Positions 11,397 through 22,670 of a stretch of 64,000 nt of DNA are shown here, one piece after another. The notes beneath the pieces are model-generated. The model was not told where the DNA came from. It searched no databases and worked only from the letters and a program-made list of their open reading frames with translations. Source of the stretch: Theodoxus fluviatilis (taxonomy: Eukaryota; Mollusca; Gastropoda; Cycloneritida; Neritidae). The stretch spans positions 1 through 64,000 of the forward strand of contig JAWQFJ010000507.1 of the NCBI GenBank assembly GCA_034096865.1, in the 5' to 3' direction. Position 1 is the stretch's first letter; every line of letters starts with the position of its first letter. The position numbers and the translations under genes were made by a program.

Positions 11397-11939
11397 GGCT
11401 GGCACCACACTGAAATTTCATAATGCAGAGTTTTCAGAACGGGTTTCAACTGATGAAAATGGCATAAAGAAGCAGTTTTCGAATTGTGTATATATGGAAA
11501 TAATAAGGGCATAAATATCTCAGTGTACGTTTTAATGTCATCTAATGAACAAAATCATCACTGAACAAATTTTATCAGAATCCGTTTTGAACTTGTTGAG
11601 TTATTTTGCCCAATAACTAATGAACCATCAAATAAACTGAGGGGAAAACACAACCTTGGTGGAGGTAATCAGCATTGATGCAGGAGGGTGATATATGTAC
11701 AAATTAAGAGAAAATTTATTCTGTGCACAGCATTGAGCTGGTACTGGGATGGAATGATCCTTGAGACACAGGGATGGTTCTACTAATTTATTGCCAGCAT
11801 TGCACTGCCTGCAACTGCAGAGGAACAGTCAGCTGCCCAAGGATCAAGGGGAAATGGAGCACGTAGTTCAAGTGCCTAGAGATGGTAACACTTACAATGC
11901 ATGTAAACATACTAGCCTGCATTCAACATTCTCTTTAAA

Positions 11940-12032
11940 AACACACCACACACACACACACACACATGCATGCATGCACTCACACACACACACACACACG
12001 CACACACACGCACACACACGCACACACACACA
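11940..12032. repeat. CA microsatellite
   Basis: CACACA tracts interrupted by ATGCATGCATGC and CG steps. Confidence 0.9.
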
Positions 12033-14609
12033 CTGATATCCAATGATGAACAGCATCTGGAGAACAAAATCAATCAGACTAGTTTTTTTATATTGTTAAA
12101 CTTGATGCTGCCTAATTCATCCTGGCAAAGTTTGCATCAACAATCCAAAACTTGCATTTTTCTAATTTTCTTAACTGTGTCAAATGATCAAACTGTAGAA
12201 ATTCACATGATTATAATTCCTATTAGCTTTCACAGGACTTAGGAGATGAAACTGACCTAGCCATTAAACTCTATGATTAACTGTACCTGTTGGGCATAAT
12301 GTCAAGTCTAATAAACAGACAGTGGATGAAAATCTGCTGATAATTATTTCTTGCACTCAGGCATCTCTACTTGAAGAATGGCTATGGGTGAGATTGGATG
12401 TAGGTGGTAAACAGCATGTCCAAAACTCAACACAAGTTAGGACAAGATCCGACACAAAATCTGGACAAACCAATGACCTTAATCACTTGTTATCAACAAA
12501 CTCAGTTATGATAATGTTAATGCCCAAAGGTGAAATGGGAGTAGTCCAATAATCCAGAAATTTTGTTGAATAAGACATGACCTTGACACTGTGCATCAAG
12601 CATGTCACTGGAGATAAACCTGAAACATTTAACTTTGCAAAGTACTCAGCATATTAAAAAAACAACCCTGCTAAGTCATTTTTTAAAAAGGGGGTGGGGG
12701 AGTGGGTGGGGATTCACCAACTAGAAGCTATGCAGGTACAATCTTTTTTGTTGCTGTAATTTACTAGCCTAAGGCTTACATGATACATCATACATCAGAT
12801 GAGCACATGCCATCAAGTTTGTTGTGTGCGCAATTAATGTGGCGTAGATCATGGCACAACTCGCGCTTGACGCAATGATGACGCAAGTATCGGGGCATTT
12901 CTGCCCGGGAGCCGGGAAAGCAAGAGTGTGTGGTCAGGCTCGATAAGCTATGTCCTGCATAAGAGTTTACTGTTTCTAATCATCACATATAATAGCGCTT
13001 GGGATCGGGTACACCTCGGCAAATCTATATCCTTCGCAATTGCGCCAACTCACTTTCCCAAGCTTAGCAACATTGACAAGTGTTCGTCACAATGCACTCT
13101 GAACTCTGCATAAGAGCAACAGAACAACAAAAAACGCGTATCCAACAAATATTGGTTCATATTTACTTTACATTGTCCGCAGCAGACAACGCTGCTCCAT
13201 TCAACTACTGCGGTGAAAGCACGCCACAGCTGTCCAAAAATTATTTCGACCTTGTGACTGTGAGTCACAGAGTGACAGAAAACATTCTACTCACAAACTT
13301 TTGGAGCACTGGAGGGGCCGAAGTATCTTGGATAGAATCATCAGTGATTAAGTGTCATATGATCACAGCAGAACTAATATTCTACTGCCCAACACGACTT
13401 CATTCATAAAAGCATCGGTGAACCAGCGATCAAAGACCATGGTCTTTGCAGCGATGTACAGTACTTGTTTTACAGGGGGAGGCTAGTTAATTTGAGTTAC
13501 TTCCCTTAGGCAGGTACTCGATTTGGAGAGCTCAAAGCTGCGTTTCGGAAAGTCACAAAGTGCCCCCGAGTATTGAAAGACAGTGCTCACAAACGGGGAT
13601 ATAACAATTAAACCAAGTGTGTTTGTTCAACAAACATACGACATACACCATCCTGTGATCAGAAATGTTCAATGTTGCTGGATGACCGAGAAGATCGACG
13701 CTCAGAGATCTGCAAGTTGTTGGCACGGCAAGTTGAAGTGGCCAAGTCTAGCCGAAGACTTATTCCTAGAGCTATGGTCTAGCAAGTGTTGTTTCTTTTA
13801 CGTATCGAACGAAGGGCACAAACCTTCATTACTGCCGAGGTGAACAACGAGGAAAGTAAAAATGCAGACATGTTCGTCTTAACTTACGGATGATATTACG
13901 TGCATATGTGCAAAGCGGTCGATCGAATATTATATTTGGTTGCAGCAAACCTTTCCGAGCCTGTGCAAACTTGCAAGTAGCCGAACGTGCAAATTATATT
14001 CACTTTCGCACAAACTGTCAGCTTTATTTTGGCTATAAGTAGTGACTGATATACGACACAGTGTAACATGCAGTATCAAAAAGTCGTTCGGAAAGACCAG
14101 CCATATAACTAAAGAACGCTCGTGATTATCGGAGTTAAAATACTCACCCATCCACGGTATCAGTGAGCCAGTCAATCCAGGACATTTGCTTGCTATTGGT
14201 GATCGAGCTAGTCCAGTGATCTTGCACCAAAGATTACACCAATGAATGAGTTCAAAGTGCAGGGGAACAATCGGCTGCTTCGAGTTCGAGACGCTCCCAA
14301 GTTCGCCTTGTGATGTGAACTTCGCGCGAATGATTGAAAGTGGCGCTGAAAGACGTAGAGCTATATTACACAGGTCAGTGTAGGAGCTTTGAAGGAACGC
14401 TCGGCTTTGCAACAGACCAACCCCCACTGAAATGTCGTTTATACCACAGTTTGTGCAATGGGAGTGGTTCGAAGCCCAGTTTAAGTTATTTCTGTGTAGC
14501 CGCGCGCGTGCGTGGGAACACGTACTTTATAAACATCCGGAGGGGTTCGGTTTCGCTGCCATGGTGATTATGTGAGACTGAGAGCCTTGGGTAAATCGAG
14601 ATGCTTCCA
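12033..14609. other. Unassigned sequence upstream of SELENOU, partly CpG-richer
   Basis: No gene or element was recognised. The part from about 12830 to 14600 has clearly more CpG than the surrounding intron (for example GCCGCGCGCGTGCG near 14500). It lies 5' of SELENOU on the minus strand, so it is a candidate location for its promoter and non-coding first exon. A 165-codon open frame on the minus strand (13930-14427) resembles nothing I know. Confidence 0.35.
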
Positions 14610-14866
14610 CATAGGTGTCAAGTCTCACGTATTTTGCGTGAGTCTCACGCAATTTCAGTGATTTTTAAGTCTCACGGCGTGAGACGAAAACCTCACGTAA
14701 TTTTGCGTTTTTGTCGGACTGATTTTTTTAAAGGTTCGTCTGAGGACTGTGTGAAAGTGTACAAGCCTCGCGATAAGTCGCTTCTCCCGCCTGCGTAGTG
14801 TGCCACAACAAAGAGATTCAAAGCGCAATAATGGCATCTTCGAAACGCCTGTGAAAAGGGAAGCGG

Positions 14867-15168
14867 CTTAGGAGAGAAGAGCGTCAGCCGGCTGACGGCA
14901 TGCATGTACATGTACAAGTAACGCTGAATTGGAAATCTCGGCATTTGAACGAGAACGAGACCGCATTCTCCACTCCGTCTGACTTCGCACGCCCGGGGAG
15001 TTATGCTAAGATCCGGCCGCGTTTATGAATCTGCGTTTTGTGGCAAACGTCTTGTTCGGCGGTACTGTACGCCATGCACCTTAGCGGTCCGCGTGATTCG
15101 GGTGTAATCTTAAGCTAAACGACGTTTATTGGCTGCCGTCTTAGGAGAGAAGAGCGTCAGCCGGCTGA
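14867..15168. repeat. 29-bp direct repeat flanking a 244-bp insert inside the hAT element
   Basis: CTTAGGAGAGAAGAGCGTCA and the following CGGCTGA-containing bases occur identically at 14867-14895 and 15140-15168. The insert between them (14896-15139) is related, in inverted orientation, to the MITE at 35594-35893: about 14985-15128 aligns with about 35675-35818 over some 140 bp. Either a MITE insertion or a local duplication could have produced it. Confidence 0.7.
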
Positions 15169-15202
15169 TCTCTCAAATGTAGTTGCTGTAGACTGCCACT
15201 GT

Positions 15203-15231
15203 AGAATCTGTTCTTTGTGTGTGTGTGTATG

Positions 15232-15311
<80 letters not shown>
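15203..15311. repeat. GT microsatellite abutting a splice acceptor
   Basis: About 50 GT units run straight into CAG and then into the hAT transposase coding sequence. The repeat is itself an open frame, which artificially extends the coding frame upstream. Confidence 0.95.
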
Positions 15312-15314
<3 letters not shown>

Positions 15315-16397
15315 TCCAAGCGCAGAAACTACTACAAGAAGTTTCAACTCTTCACTGAAGTCGAAGACAAGATCATCTTGAAGCACTGCCCCACTAGGTG
15401 GCTGAGTTTGGAGAGAGTGGTGACTAGGATGCTAGAACAGTATCCCGCCCTGCTGAGTTACTTCAGAAGTCACGAGGATGGAGAGAAGCCAGGCAAGGTG
15501 AAGAACATCTTGCAGCACCTAGAAGACCCTATGACAGAGCTCACCTTCCGCTTCCTCAAGTTCGTACTCCCAACTCTGAACGACTTCAACACAGTCTTCC
15601 AGGCTGATGAGTCAAAGGTTGGCATGCTGATTTCAGAGATGAGAATCCTGCTGAGAAAATTTCTTTGCAAATTTGTGAAGACGGACGTCATCAAGACCAC
15701 TGAACTGACTGAAATTGATGTCTCTAACAGAAGCTGCCAGCTGGATGATTGTATTCTTGCTGTTGGCATGCCTTGTCGTACACGCCTTGCTGATGCTGAC
15801 ATCGCACCAGCCACAGAACACAAGTTCTTGCATGATGTTCGACAGTTCTACACAGCCTGTGTCCAGAAAATGTTGAACAAGTTCCCATTTGGAGATGAGA
15901 TCCTGGAACATATTCAAGTCCTGGACCCCAGCAAGAGAGAGCAGCTGTCATACATTGACATTGTGACACTGGCAATGAAATTTGCTGATGATGTTGACCA
16001 GGAAGACCTGAAAGAGGAGTGGGAAGACTTTCAACTCCTGGGTGAGGGTGAGCTGGTACTTTTGGATCAGAATGGAAAAGCCAAAAAAATGGATGTTGTC
16101 TGGAAGGAGATCCTCACAATGAAAACACCTTTTGGAGAAGTTAGGTTCCCTCTGCTTGGCAAAGTGCTGCCTGCTCTTCTGTGTCTGCCCCACAGCAATG
16201 CTGACAGTGAGAGAGTGTTCTCAATGGTGAGAAAGATCCACACAGATGCCAGAAGCAGTCTGGCTCCTGACACCCTGGCAGCTTTCTTGCAAGTGAAGAT
16301 GAACTCTGATGAGTGTTGTCATGATTTCCAGGTGACTACCACAATGCACAAGAGAGCAAAGGCTTGTACTGATGAGTACAACAAAGAACATCTGTGA
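15312..16397 (+). CDS. hAT-family transposase, C-terminal part
   Basis: About 361 codons without interruption after a likely acceptor (GTGTGCAG) at 15311. The N-terminal part reads LKHCPTRWLSLERVV, a hAT RNase H-fold motif. The last 100 residues carry PALLCLPHSNADSERVFSMV and AAFLQVKMN, the C-terminal hAT dimerisation domain. The BED zinc finger and first catalytic Asp are absent, so it is a truncated transposase, or the last exon of one whose earlier exons were lost. A possible original start (ATG at 14832) is followed within a few codons by a stop. The frame is intact over more than 1 kb, which suggests recent insertion or retained function, but the element is not autonomous as it stands. 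Confidence 0.85.
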
Positions 16398-16402
16398 CTG
16401 TG

Positions 16403-16728
16403 AGGTACTGTAGCAGGATGTAAATAGAGAACTGAACATGTGAGTGAGGGGGAGCAGTGGATGTAAATAGAGAACTGTCAGAACTGAACATGTGAGTGAG
16501 AAGGATCAGTGGATGTAAATAGAGAACTGTCAGAACTGAACTTGTGAGTGAGGGGGAGCAGTGGATGTAAATAAAGAACTGTCAGAACTGAACTTGTGAG
16601 TGAGGGGGAGCAGTGCTGTGGATGTAAATAGAGAACTGAATATGTGAGTGAAAAGAAGCAGTGGATGTAAATATAGAACTGAACACACAACTAATGAGTA
16701 AGCCTAATGTGGAGCAGTGGATGTAAAC
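16403..16728. repeat. Minisatellite of about 50 bp, 7 copies, inside the hAT element
   Basis: Copies of GTGGATGTAAATAGAGAACT followed by GAACATGTGAGTGAG-type sequence recur with spacing of roughly 41-58 bp directly after the transposase stop codon. Confidence 0.85.
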
Positions 16729-16923
16729 CAAATGAGTGATGTACAGTACTATTTGATATTAGCAGTATACATGTGCTTGTGTAATAAAGAAAAAACAACA
16801 TATTTGCCGTTTTCACGGGTTTTGTTTCATTGCCGCGCGAATCTCATGACAAAGTGAGCAATCTCATGACAAATCATGCAAAATCTCATGACAAAACACT
16901 AAAAGTACTTGACACCTATGCGT

Positions 16924-16943
16924 NNNNNNNNNNNNNNNNNNNN
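16924..16943. other. Assembly gap (20 N)
   Basis: Twenty unresolved bases lie between the hAT right end (16920) and the polypyrimidine block. A fixed 20-N run is probably a scaffolding placeholder of unknown true size. Confidence 0.98.
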
Positions 16944-18720
16944 CCCCCCCTCCTCCCTCCTCCCCCCTCCTCCTCCTCCCCCCCCCGTTCCTCCTTCTCC
17001 CTCCTCCTCCCTCCCTCCCTCCTCCTCTCCTCCCTCTCCTCCTCCTCCTCCCTCCTCCCTCCTCCTCCTCCTCCCTCCCCCCTCCTCCCTCCCCTCCGCC
17101 CTCCCCCCTCCCTCCTCCCCTCCCCTCCCTCCCCTCTCCCTCCCCTCCTCCCTCCTCCTCCCCCCTCCTCCTCCTCCCCCCTCCCTCTACCTCCTCCTCC
17201 TTCCTCCCTCCCTCCCTCCCCTCCTTCTCCTCCTCCTCCCCTCCTCCCTCCTCCTCCCTCCTCCTCCTCCCCCCTCCTTCTCCTCCCCCCCTCCCCCCCC
17301 CCTCCTCCCTCCTCCCCTCTCCTCCCCTCCTCCTCCCTCCTCCCCCGTCCTCCCCTCCTCCTCTCCCCTCCCTCCTCCCCTCCCCCTCTCCTCCCCTCCT
17401 CCCAGGTCCCCTCCCTCCTCCTCCCCCTCCTCCTCTCCTCCCCCTCCTCTCCCTCCCCCTCCCCCTCCCCCTCCCTCCTCCCCCTCTCCCCTCCCTCCTC
17501 CCCCTCCCCCCTCCCTCCTCCCCCCCTCCCTCCCCCTCCCTCCTCCTCCCTCCCCTCCTCTCCCCCTCCCCTCCCCTCCCTCCCCTCTCCTCCCCCCTCC
17601 TCCCTCTCCCCTCCTCCTCCCTCCTCCCTCCTCCCTCCTACCTCCTCCCCTCTCCCCCCTCCCCTCTCCCCCCTCCTCCCTCCCCTCCCCCTCCTCCTCC
17701 CTCCTCCCCTCCCTCCCCCTCCCTCCCTCCCCTCCTCCCTCCTCCTCCCTCCTCCTCCCCTCCCTCCTCCCTCCTCCCCCGCCCTCCTCCCCCTCCCTCC
17801 TCCCCCTCCTCCTCCCCTCCCTCCTTCCCTCCCCCTTCCTCCCCCTCCTCCCCCTCCCTCCCCCTCCCCCTCCCCTCCCCCCTCCCCCCCCCCCTCCCCT
17901 CCCTCCCCCCTCCCCCCTCCCTCCCCCCTCCCCCCCCTCTCCCCTCCCTCCCTCCCTCCTCCCCCTCCCCCCCCCTCCCTCCCTCTCCTCCCCCCCCTCC
18001 CCCTCCCTCCCCTCCCCCTCCCCCCCCCTCCTCCCCTCCCCCCCCTCCCCCCCTCCCTCCCCCCCCCCTCCCCTCCCCCTCCCCCCCTCCCCTCCCCCCT
18101 CCCTCCCTCCCCCCCCCCTCTCCCCCTCCTCCCCCCTCCCCTCCCCTCCCCCCCCCCTCCCTCCTCCTCCCCCCCCCCCCTCCCCCCCCTCCCCCCCTCC
18201 CCTCCCCCCTCCTCCCCCCCTCCCCCTCCCATCCCTCCCCCCCTCCTCCCCCTCCTCCCTCCCCCCCCCCCTCCCCCCTCCCCTCCCCTCCCCTCCTCCA
18301 CTCCTGGCCCCCACCTCCACCTCCCCCCCCCCCCCCCCCCCTTCCTTGCACCTCCCCTTCCGATCCCCCCGCCTCCAATCCTCCACCCTCCCCCTCGCCC
18401 CCCCTCCCTCCCCTCCCCCCCCCCACCCCCCCCCCCCCCTCTCCCCCCGCCCCTCCCCCCCCCCTCCCCCCTACCCCCCCCCCCCCCCCCCCCTCCCCCC
18501 TTTCCCCCCACCCCCCCACCCCCCCCGCCCACTCGTCCGCCTCCTCACGTCCCCACTGCTCGTCCCACTCTCCTCCTACGGGCCACAGGGCCCCTCCGCT
18601 CCTCACTCAACAACCTCCATATCGTCACACCTCCGTCCTAACTACTCACTCCTCCTCCATCCTCCTCCTCCATCTCCATCCTCCTCCTCCTCCTCCCCAC
18701 TCCTCCTCCTCCTCCTCCTC
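16944..18720. repeat. Polypyrimidine block, C-rich CCT/CCCT low complexity
   Basis: About 1.8 kb of nearly pure C and T on the plus strand, dominated by CCTCC and runs of C up to 16 long, with purines appearing mainly after 18300. Frames of 300-640 codons of Pro/Ser/Leu or Gly/Arg/Glu across it are artefacts of composition. It could form triplex (H-DNA) and, on the minus strand, G-quadruplexes. It may be partly a sequencing or polishing artefact beside the gap. Confidence 0.95.
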
Positions 18721-18784
18721 CTCCTTCTTCTTCTTCTTCTTCTTCTTCTTCTTCTTCTTCTTCTTCTTCTTCTTCTTCTTCTTC
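18721..18784. repeat. CTT microsatellite
   Basis: About 20 CTT units continue the preceding CTC repeat; they read as poly-Lys, poly-Arg or poly-Glu on the minus strand. Confidence 0.95.
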
Positions 18785-19294
18785 TGTCTGTTACCTTCCC
18801 CATGTTTAATGAAAAAGTTGTATTGGAATTTGGATAAAAGTTTCTTAACTGTGCCAGGCACTGTAATTTGTTAAGAAAATGTTTTATCATACAAATGAAT
18901 GAAGTCTAAAGACATAAGATTTGTAATGCTAGACAAGATGATCAAGTTGCATTGCAATGAACGCTACCTCACAATGGATGTAGCTGTACAGTACTCTGTT
19001 TAGTAAAGTCACTGTCACTGCCATTATTCCAGGCCTCTGGAACATTCTTTTGCATGAGCCTCATTAATGGCGCCTCCAGTCCTGCTTTATTGAAAACCAC
19101 AACCTTGTATTTTGAATGAATATTCTTTTGACTCCATCCACCCATCTTTACAAGCTGAGGCAAAGATTGATTCAAACCCTGTCTGTCAAAGGCTGTGCCT
19201 TCACTTCTGCAAATGTGCAAAACCCTGTTTTAACCTTTGCCATTGATTTCCACACTTGTATCAAGCATTGAGTGAATGCATTCTGTGTTTGCAG

Positions 19295-19435
19295 GGCTTT
19301 GAAGGACCCCAAAACTTTGAATCTGATCTTTGGCATCAGCCTTGACAACAGAAGCCATGACGGCGTGTTTGTCTACAACTGCAGCCGTCTGATCAAGATG
19401 TATGAGAAAGTTGGACCACAAACTGAAGGAGGAGT
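19295..19435 (+). CDS. MORC2: MORC2 exon 5 of window: transducer region
   Basis: 141 nt after acceptor TTTGCAG. It reads [18 protein letters not shown] and [18 protein letters not shown], a highly conserved MORC2 block. Two GT donors overlap at the end (19434 and 19436). Only the second, GTACGC, keeps the frame open into exon 6, giving GGVNCSGVV. Confidence 0.95.
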
Positions 19436-20209
19436 GTACGCATCCTTTCTTATTTCTTTCCTTCCATGCCAATCCTCAGGCACACATAAACCCTTGAATG
19501 CATGCTGATGAGCTTCTTCTCCACATCCAGATGCGATTGTGTTTGATCACCGATTGGTAGTGCTTGAATTAAAGTGTGTGTGTGTTTTGCTCTGCTGATG
19601 AAGATGCATAAGGGTAAAATGTAATTTTGAAACCCCCGGATAGTAGATATTCAGCATATGAGGAGCAGTTTCTCAAGGGAAAAAGCTTGACAGACTGTGT
19701 GACAATGACGTTAGCATTGCCAGCCAGAGGCAGAACTCAGTTTCCCTACAGCTGCTGTGCGGCTTTGGCCACAGTAACCTTGCATTCCCGTACCAATGCC
19801 CAGCTCTGCCACTTGCAAGCAGTCAGGCTACAGTAACCTTGCACTCCCGTACCAATGCCCACCTCTGCCACTTGCAAGCAGTCAGGCCACAGTAACCTTG
19901 CACTCCCGTACCAATGCCCAGCTCTGCCACTTGCAAGCAGTCAGGCTCCAGTAACCTTGCACTCCCGTACCAATGCCCAGCTCTGCCACTTGCAAGCAGT
20001 CAGGCTACAGTAACCTTGCACTCCCGTACCAATGCCCAGCTCTGCCACTTGCAAGCAGTCAGGCTCCAGTAACCTTGCACTCCCGTACCAATGCCCAGCT
20101 CTGCCACTTGCAAGCAGTCAGGCTCCAGTTTGACCTTCATTGCACACTCTTTGCTTCTGTGCCTTTCCTTATTGCAAACTGATGTCACCCCCTGTGTTGT
20201 TTCTTGCAG
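19436..20209. other. Intron with 59-bp minisatellite
   Basis: 774 nt. Apart from the array at 19771-20128 nothing was recognised. Confidence 0.7.
19771..20128. repeat. 59-bp minisatellite, 6 copies
   Basis: Copies begin at 19771, 19830, 19889, 19948, 20007 and 20066, with the motif CAGTAACCTTGCACTCCCGT. Divergence is one to three bases per copy. Because 59 is not a multiple of three, any translation rotates frame. Confidence 0.95.
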
Positions 20210-20229
20210 GAACTGTAGTGGGGTGGTGG
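20210..20229 (+). CDS. MORC2: MORC2 exon 6 of window: 20-nt microexon
   Basis: It has acceptor CTTGCAG and donor GTAAGT, and encodes NCSGVV between split codons. The neighbouring block in MORC2 homologues has a short Cys-Gly-Gly-Val-Val stretch at this point, and both exon phases fit only if this microexon is used. Confidence 0.85.
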
Positions 20230-22024
20230 GTAAGTAAAGGACCAGTTTGTGAATGTGTGTTTTTCCATCTGGAACTTATTCAGCATTATAGAGCCCTCTG
20301 TTTTGTTATGTGTTTCTTCTTTTGATTGTTCTTGCTATTTGTGCATGAATAGGACAAAAGAATATATTTTGCTACACTGTACACTCTATTTTAGATTTGT
20401 GGTGCTGTTGCTTTCTGTTGAAAGGCCATTTCAGGGCTGCTAGTTTCCTGGCAATGTGAGGGTTGCACTGTATTGCACTGTATTGGAGTTGCAGAGAGAG
20501 ACTCTTTGGGGAACCTGCTTCTAGATTGCTTTATTTGTTTTGGGGATCATTGTGCATACAGTTTAGCATTGCAAGCTGTGCATTATTGATACATGTTTTC
20601 CTGAGACCTGATTATTGGCTGAGTGGGGTGCCCTTTGGTGTGGACAAGTCCAGAGCTTTGGGTTCCTTTTTGTAGTTGTCCAGTCCACATGATGCTAGTG
20701 GTGTTTGTGGAGCAGTTCTGGAGGAATTTTTACCAGTTGTTAGCAGATGCACCACCTAAACATGCACACACACACACGAACAAACAGACCAAACGAATAA
20801 ATGAACAAAGAAATGAAAATGTATTACTGGAGCTTACGGCCCATTACAAAAATGTTAATTATCCAAAAGTTGAGACGAACTTTGGAGAATATACTATTTC
20901 AAATGAGGTCAAGACAGGCTACCAGCCATATAAGGTTCTGCACATATACATAAGCACTAGAGTCAGTTTCCACGGGTCAAATTCAGAATTTTCACTGCTA
21001 TCTGAAATTGCACTGGTTCTCATGCAGTCTGCACATTCTGGGCTGCATTTGCTAAAGGCCTGCTTCTTGTTGCCCTTGTGTCACCTGCGCAATTTCCACT
21101 GTCTTGTCTGGCAGGCAACTGTTGGTTGTCCTGCAACAAAGCTGTTTTGATGGGAAACTCAAATGATGAAGGGTGGGGTGTCACATTTGAAAGATATATT
21201 AATAAGTGTCAAAATGAGCGATGAAACTCACTTGCTGGTGGCAGCAAACTGAAGCAGCATGCTCTTTTCTAGTGGTTTTGATCATTGTGATTTCACATTT
21301 ATTTTTCAGTGCATTCAATACTTGATTTCCTGCCAGCAACTTGATATCACCCACCCCCACCCCCCACCCCCCACACACACATTCTTGGTTTTAGCACAAT
21401 GCCTGCCATTAGAATTGGAACAAAATACCACTTGACTGTGAGTGTGATGAAAAAGACATTCAATTGACATTTTGTCCATCTCTGGGTGATTGGAAACATT
21501 ACTGTCTCAAGAAAATAGTTTTTAATCTTGCTGACATCATTTTCTCTGAATGGCATGTATGTAGCCAAGATTGTAGACAAGCAAATCCCAGACCGTTTAT
21601 TTTTTATTCAGAAATATAATATCTTACATAAAACTTTATATGAGTATGTACACAGTGGCTGATAAACATGAGGGTTAATACCTTTAGATGACCCACTTCG
21701 TGATGACATTAAACAAAATGTGGGCTACCATACCATATTTCTAGAGTGAAATAAGCACTTTGCTTTACATATCAGTGAATTGAAACACTGGAGCACACAG
21801 CACAACAGATAGGTTAAACTTCCTAAGACGATTTTGAGTCATTGTAATGCTAATTTGAGGACAGTGCCTACATGAGGTTGAACTGAACATGGAGTCAACC
21901 GCCCACTGCATTTCCATTGGCAAATGTCAGTTGTGGTACCTATTATCTATAGTATACATGTATGTGATGTGTTGCAATCTGTGCTGTGTGCCATGCTAAA
22001 TGGTGTGATGTGGTGCTGCTGCAG
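20230..22024. other. Intron with no recognised element
   Basis: 1.8 kb of A/T-rich sequence with only a short CA run (20765-20777) and a C-rich stretch near 21350-21380. No transposon ends or coding blocks were seen. Confidence 0.6.
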
Positions 22025-22159
22025 GCATTGTGGATGTGCCCTACCTAGTCTTGGAGCCTACACACAACAAGCAGGACTTTGCTGACGCCAAGGAGTACCG
22101 GCACCTGATGAAGGCCATGGGGGAACACATGGTGCAGTTCTGGAAGGACATCGGCATCA
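22025..22159 (+). CDS. MORC2: MORC2 exon 7 of window: conserved transducer block
   Basis: 135 nt after acceptor GCTGCAG. It reads [20 protein letters not shown] and [20 protein letters not shown], among the best conserved stretches of MORC2. It ends one base into an Ile/Met-region codon before donor GTCAGT. Confidence 0.97.
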
Positions 22160-22670
22160 GTCAGTGTCTCTGTCAGGACAAGATTTCTTTGAACTGAACA
22201 CACCCTTAGCTGTCTTGACTCCTACTCTTCCACCACCTCTGTCTTGAACTTTTCCCTCTCTCACAGTCTTCTCCTCTGACTCCTTCTTCTCTCCTTTTTT
22301 CTTCTCTCTTCTTTCTCTCCTCTTCCTTCTCCTCCTTCTGCTACTTCTCAGTTTCTTGTGAGGTGATAAATGTATGGAACTGGTCAGTCAAGTCTCTCTC
22401 TTTTTAATTAATTCACTTGTGATCTTTAAAGAAAATATATAAACTGTTCACTCAGTATATATAAAAAGTGCTGCAGTGGAGCCTTTGACAGTTTCCATTG
22501 CATCTTCTTCACAGCTGTCTGTGCCAAATGTATGTCCACAGTGCCACTCTTTCATAGAGTAGAACCTGTGCAAACTGAGGAAGTCTTCCTGTGTGCTAAA
22601 CAGCTGTTCAAACATCAACTCAGGTACTGCACCCTGGGGACTGACTAACGTTTTGCCTTTGTGTTCACAG

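Larger units (their letters stand above)
14610..16920 (+). mobile_element. hAT-type DNA transposon with perfect 14-bp terminal inverted repeats
   Basis: CATAGGTGTCAAGT at 14610-14623 is the exact reverse complement of 16907-16920. The subterminal regions carry repeated short motifs: GTCTCACG several times on the left, and ATCTCATGACAAA three times on the right. Between them lie a nested MITE-like piece, a GT repeat, the C-terminal half of a hAT transposase and a minisatellite. The expected 8-bp target duplication cannot be checked, because the assembly gap begins three bases beyond the right end. Confidence 0.85.
7921..19294. other. 11.4-kb MORC2 intron hosting SELENOU exons, pogo and hAT elements and an assembly gap
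   Basis: In order: unremarkable sequence to 8325, a pogo/Tigger-like element (8326-9684), unremarkable sequence to about 10630, GT-rich sequence, two minus-strand SELENOU exons (10821-11396), CA repeats (11940-12032), a relatively CpG-rich stretch (12830-14600), a hAT element (14610-16920), a 20-N gap, a polypyrimidine block and a CTT repeat. From 18784 to 19294 I see nothing. Confidence 0.75.

Noticed and set aside
16830..18837. Pro/Ser/Leu-rich frames of 600 or more codons and Gly/Arg/Glu-rich antisense frames
   Set aside because: Pure composition effect of a polypyrimidine block that includes unresolved bases.
19434..19440. Donor GTGTAC at 19434 for MORC2 exon 5
   Set aside because: It would make the 20-nt exon 6 read into a stop; the donor at 19436 restores the conserved frame.
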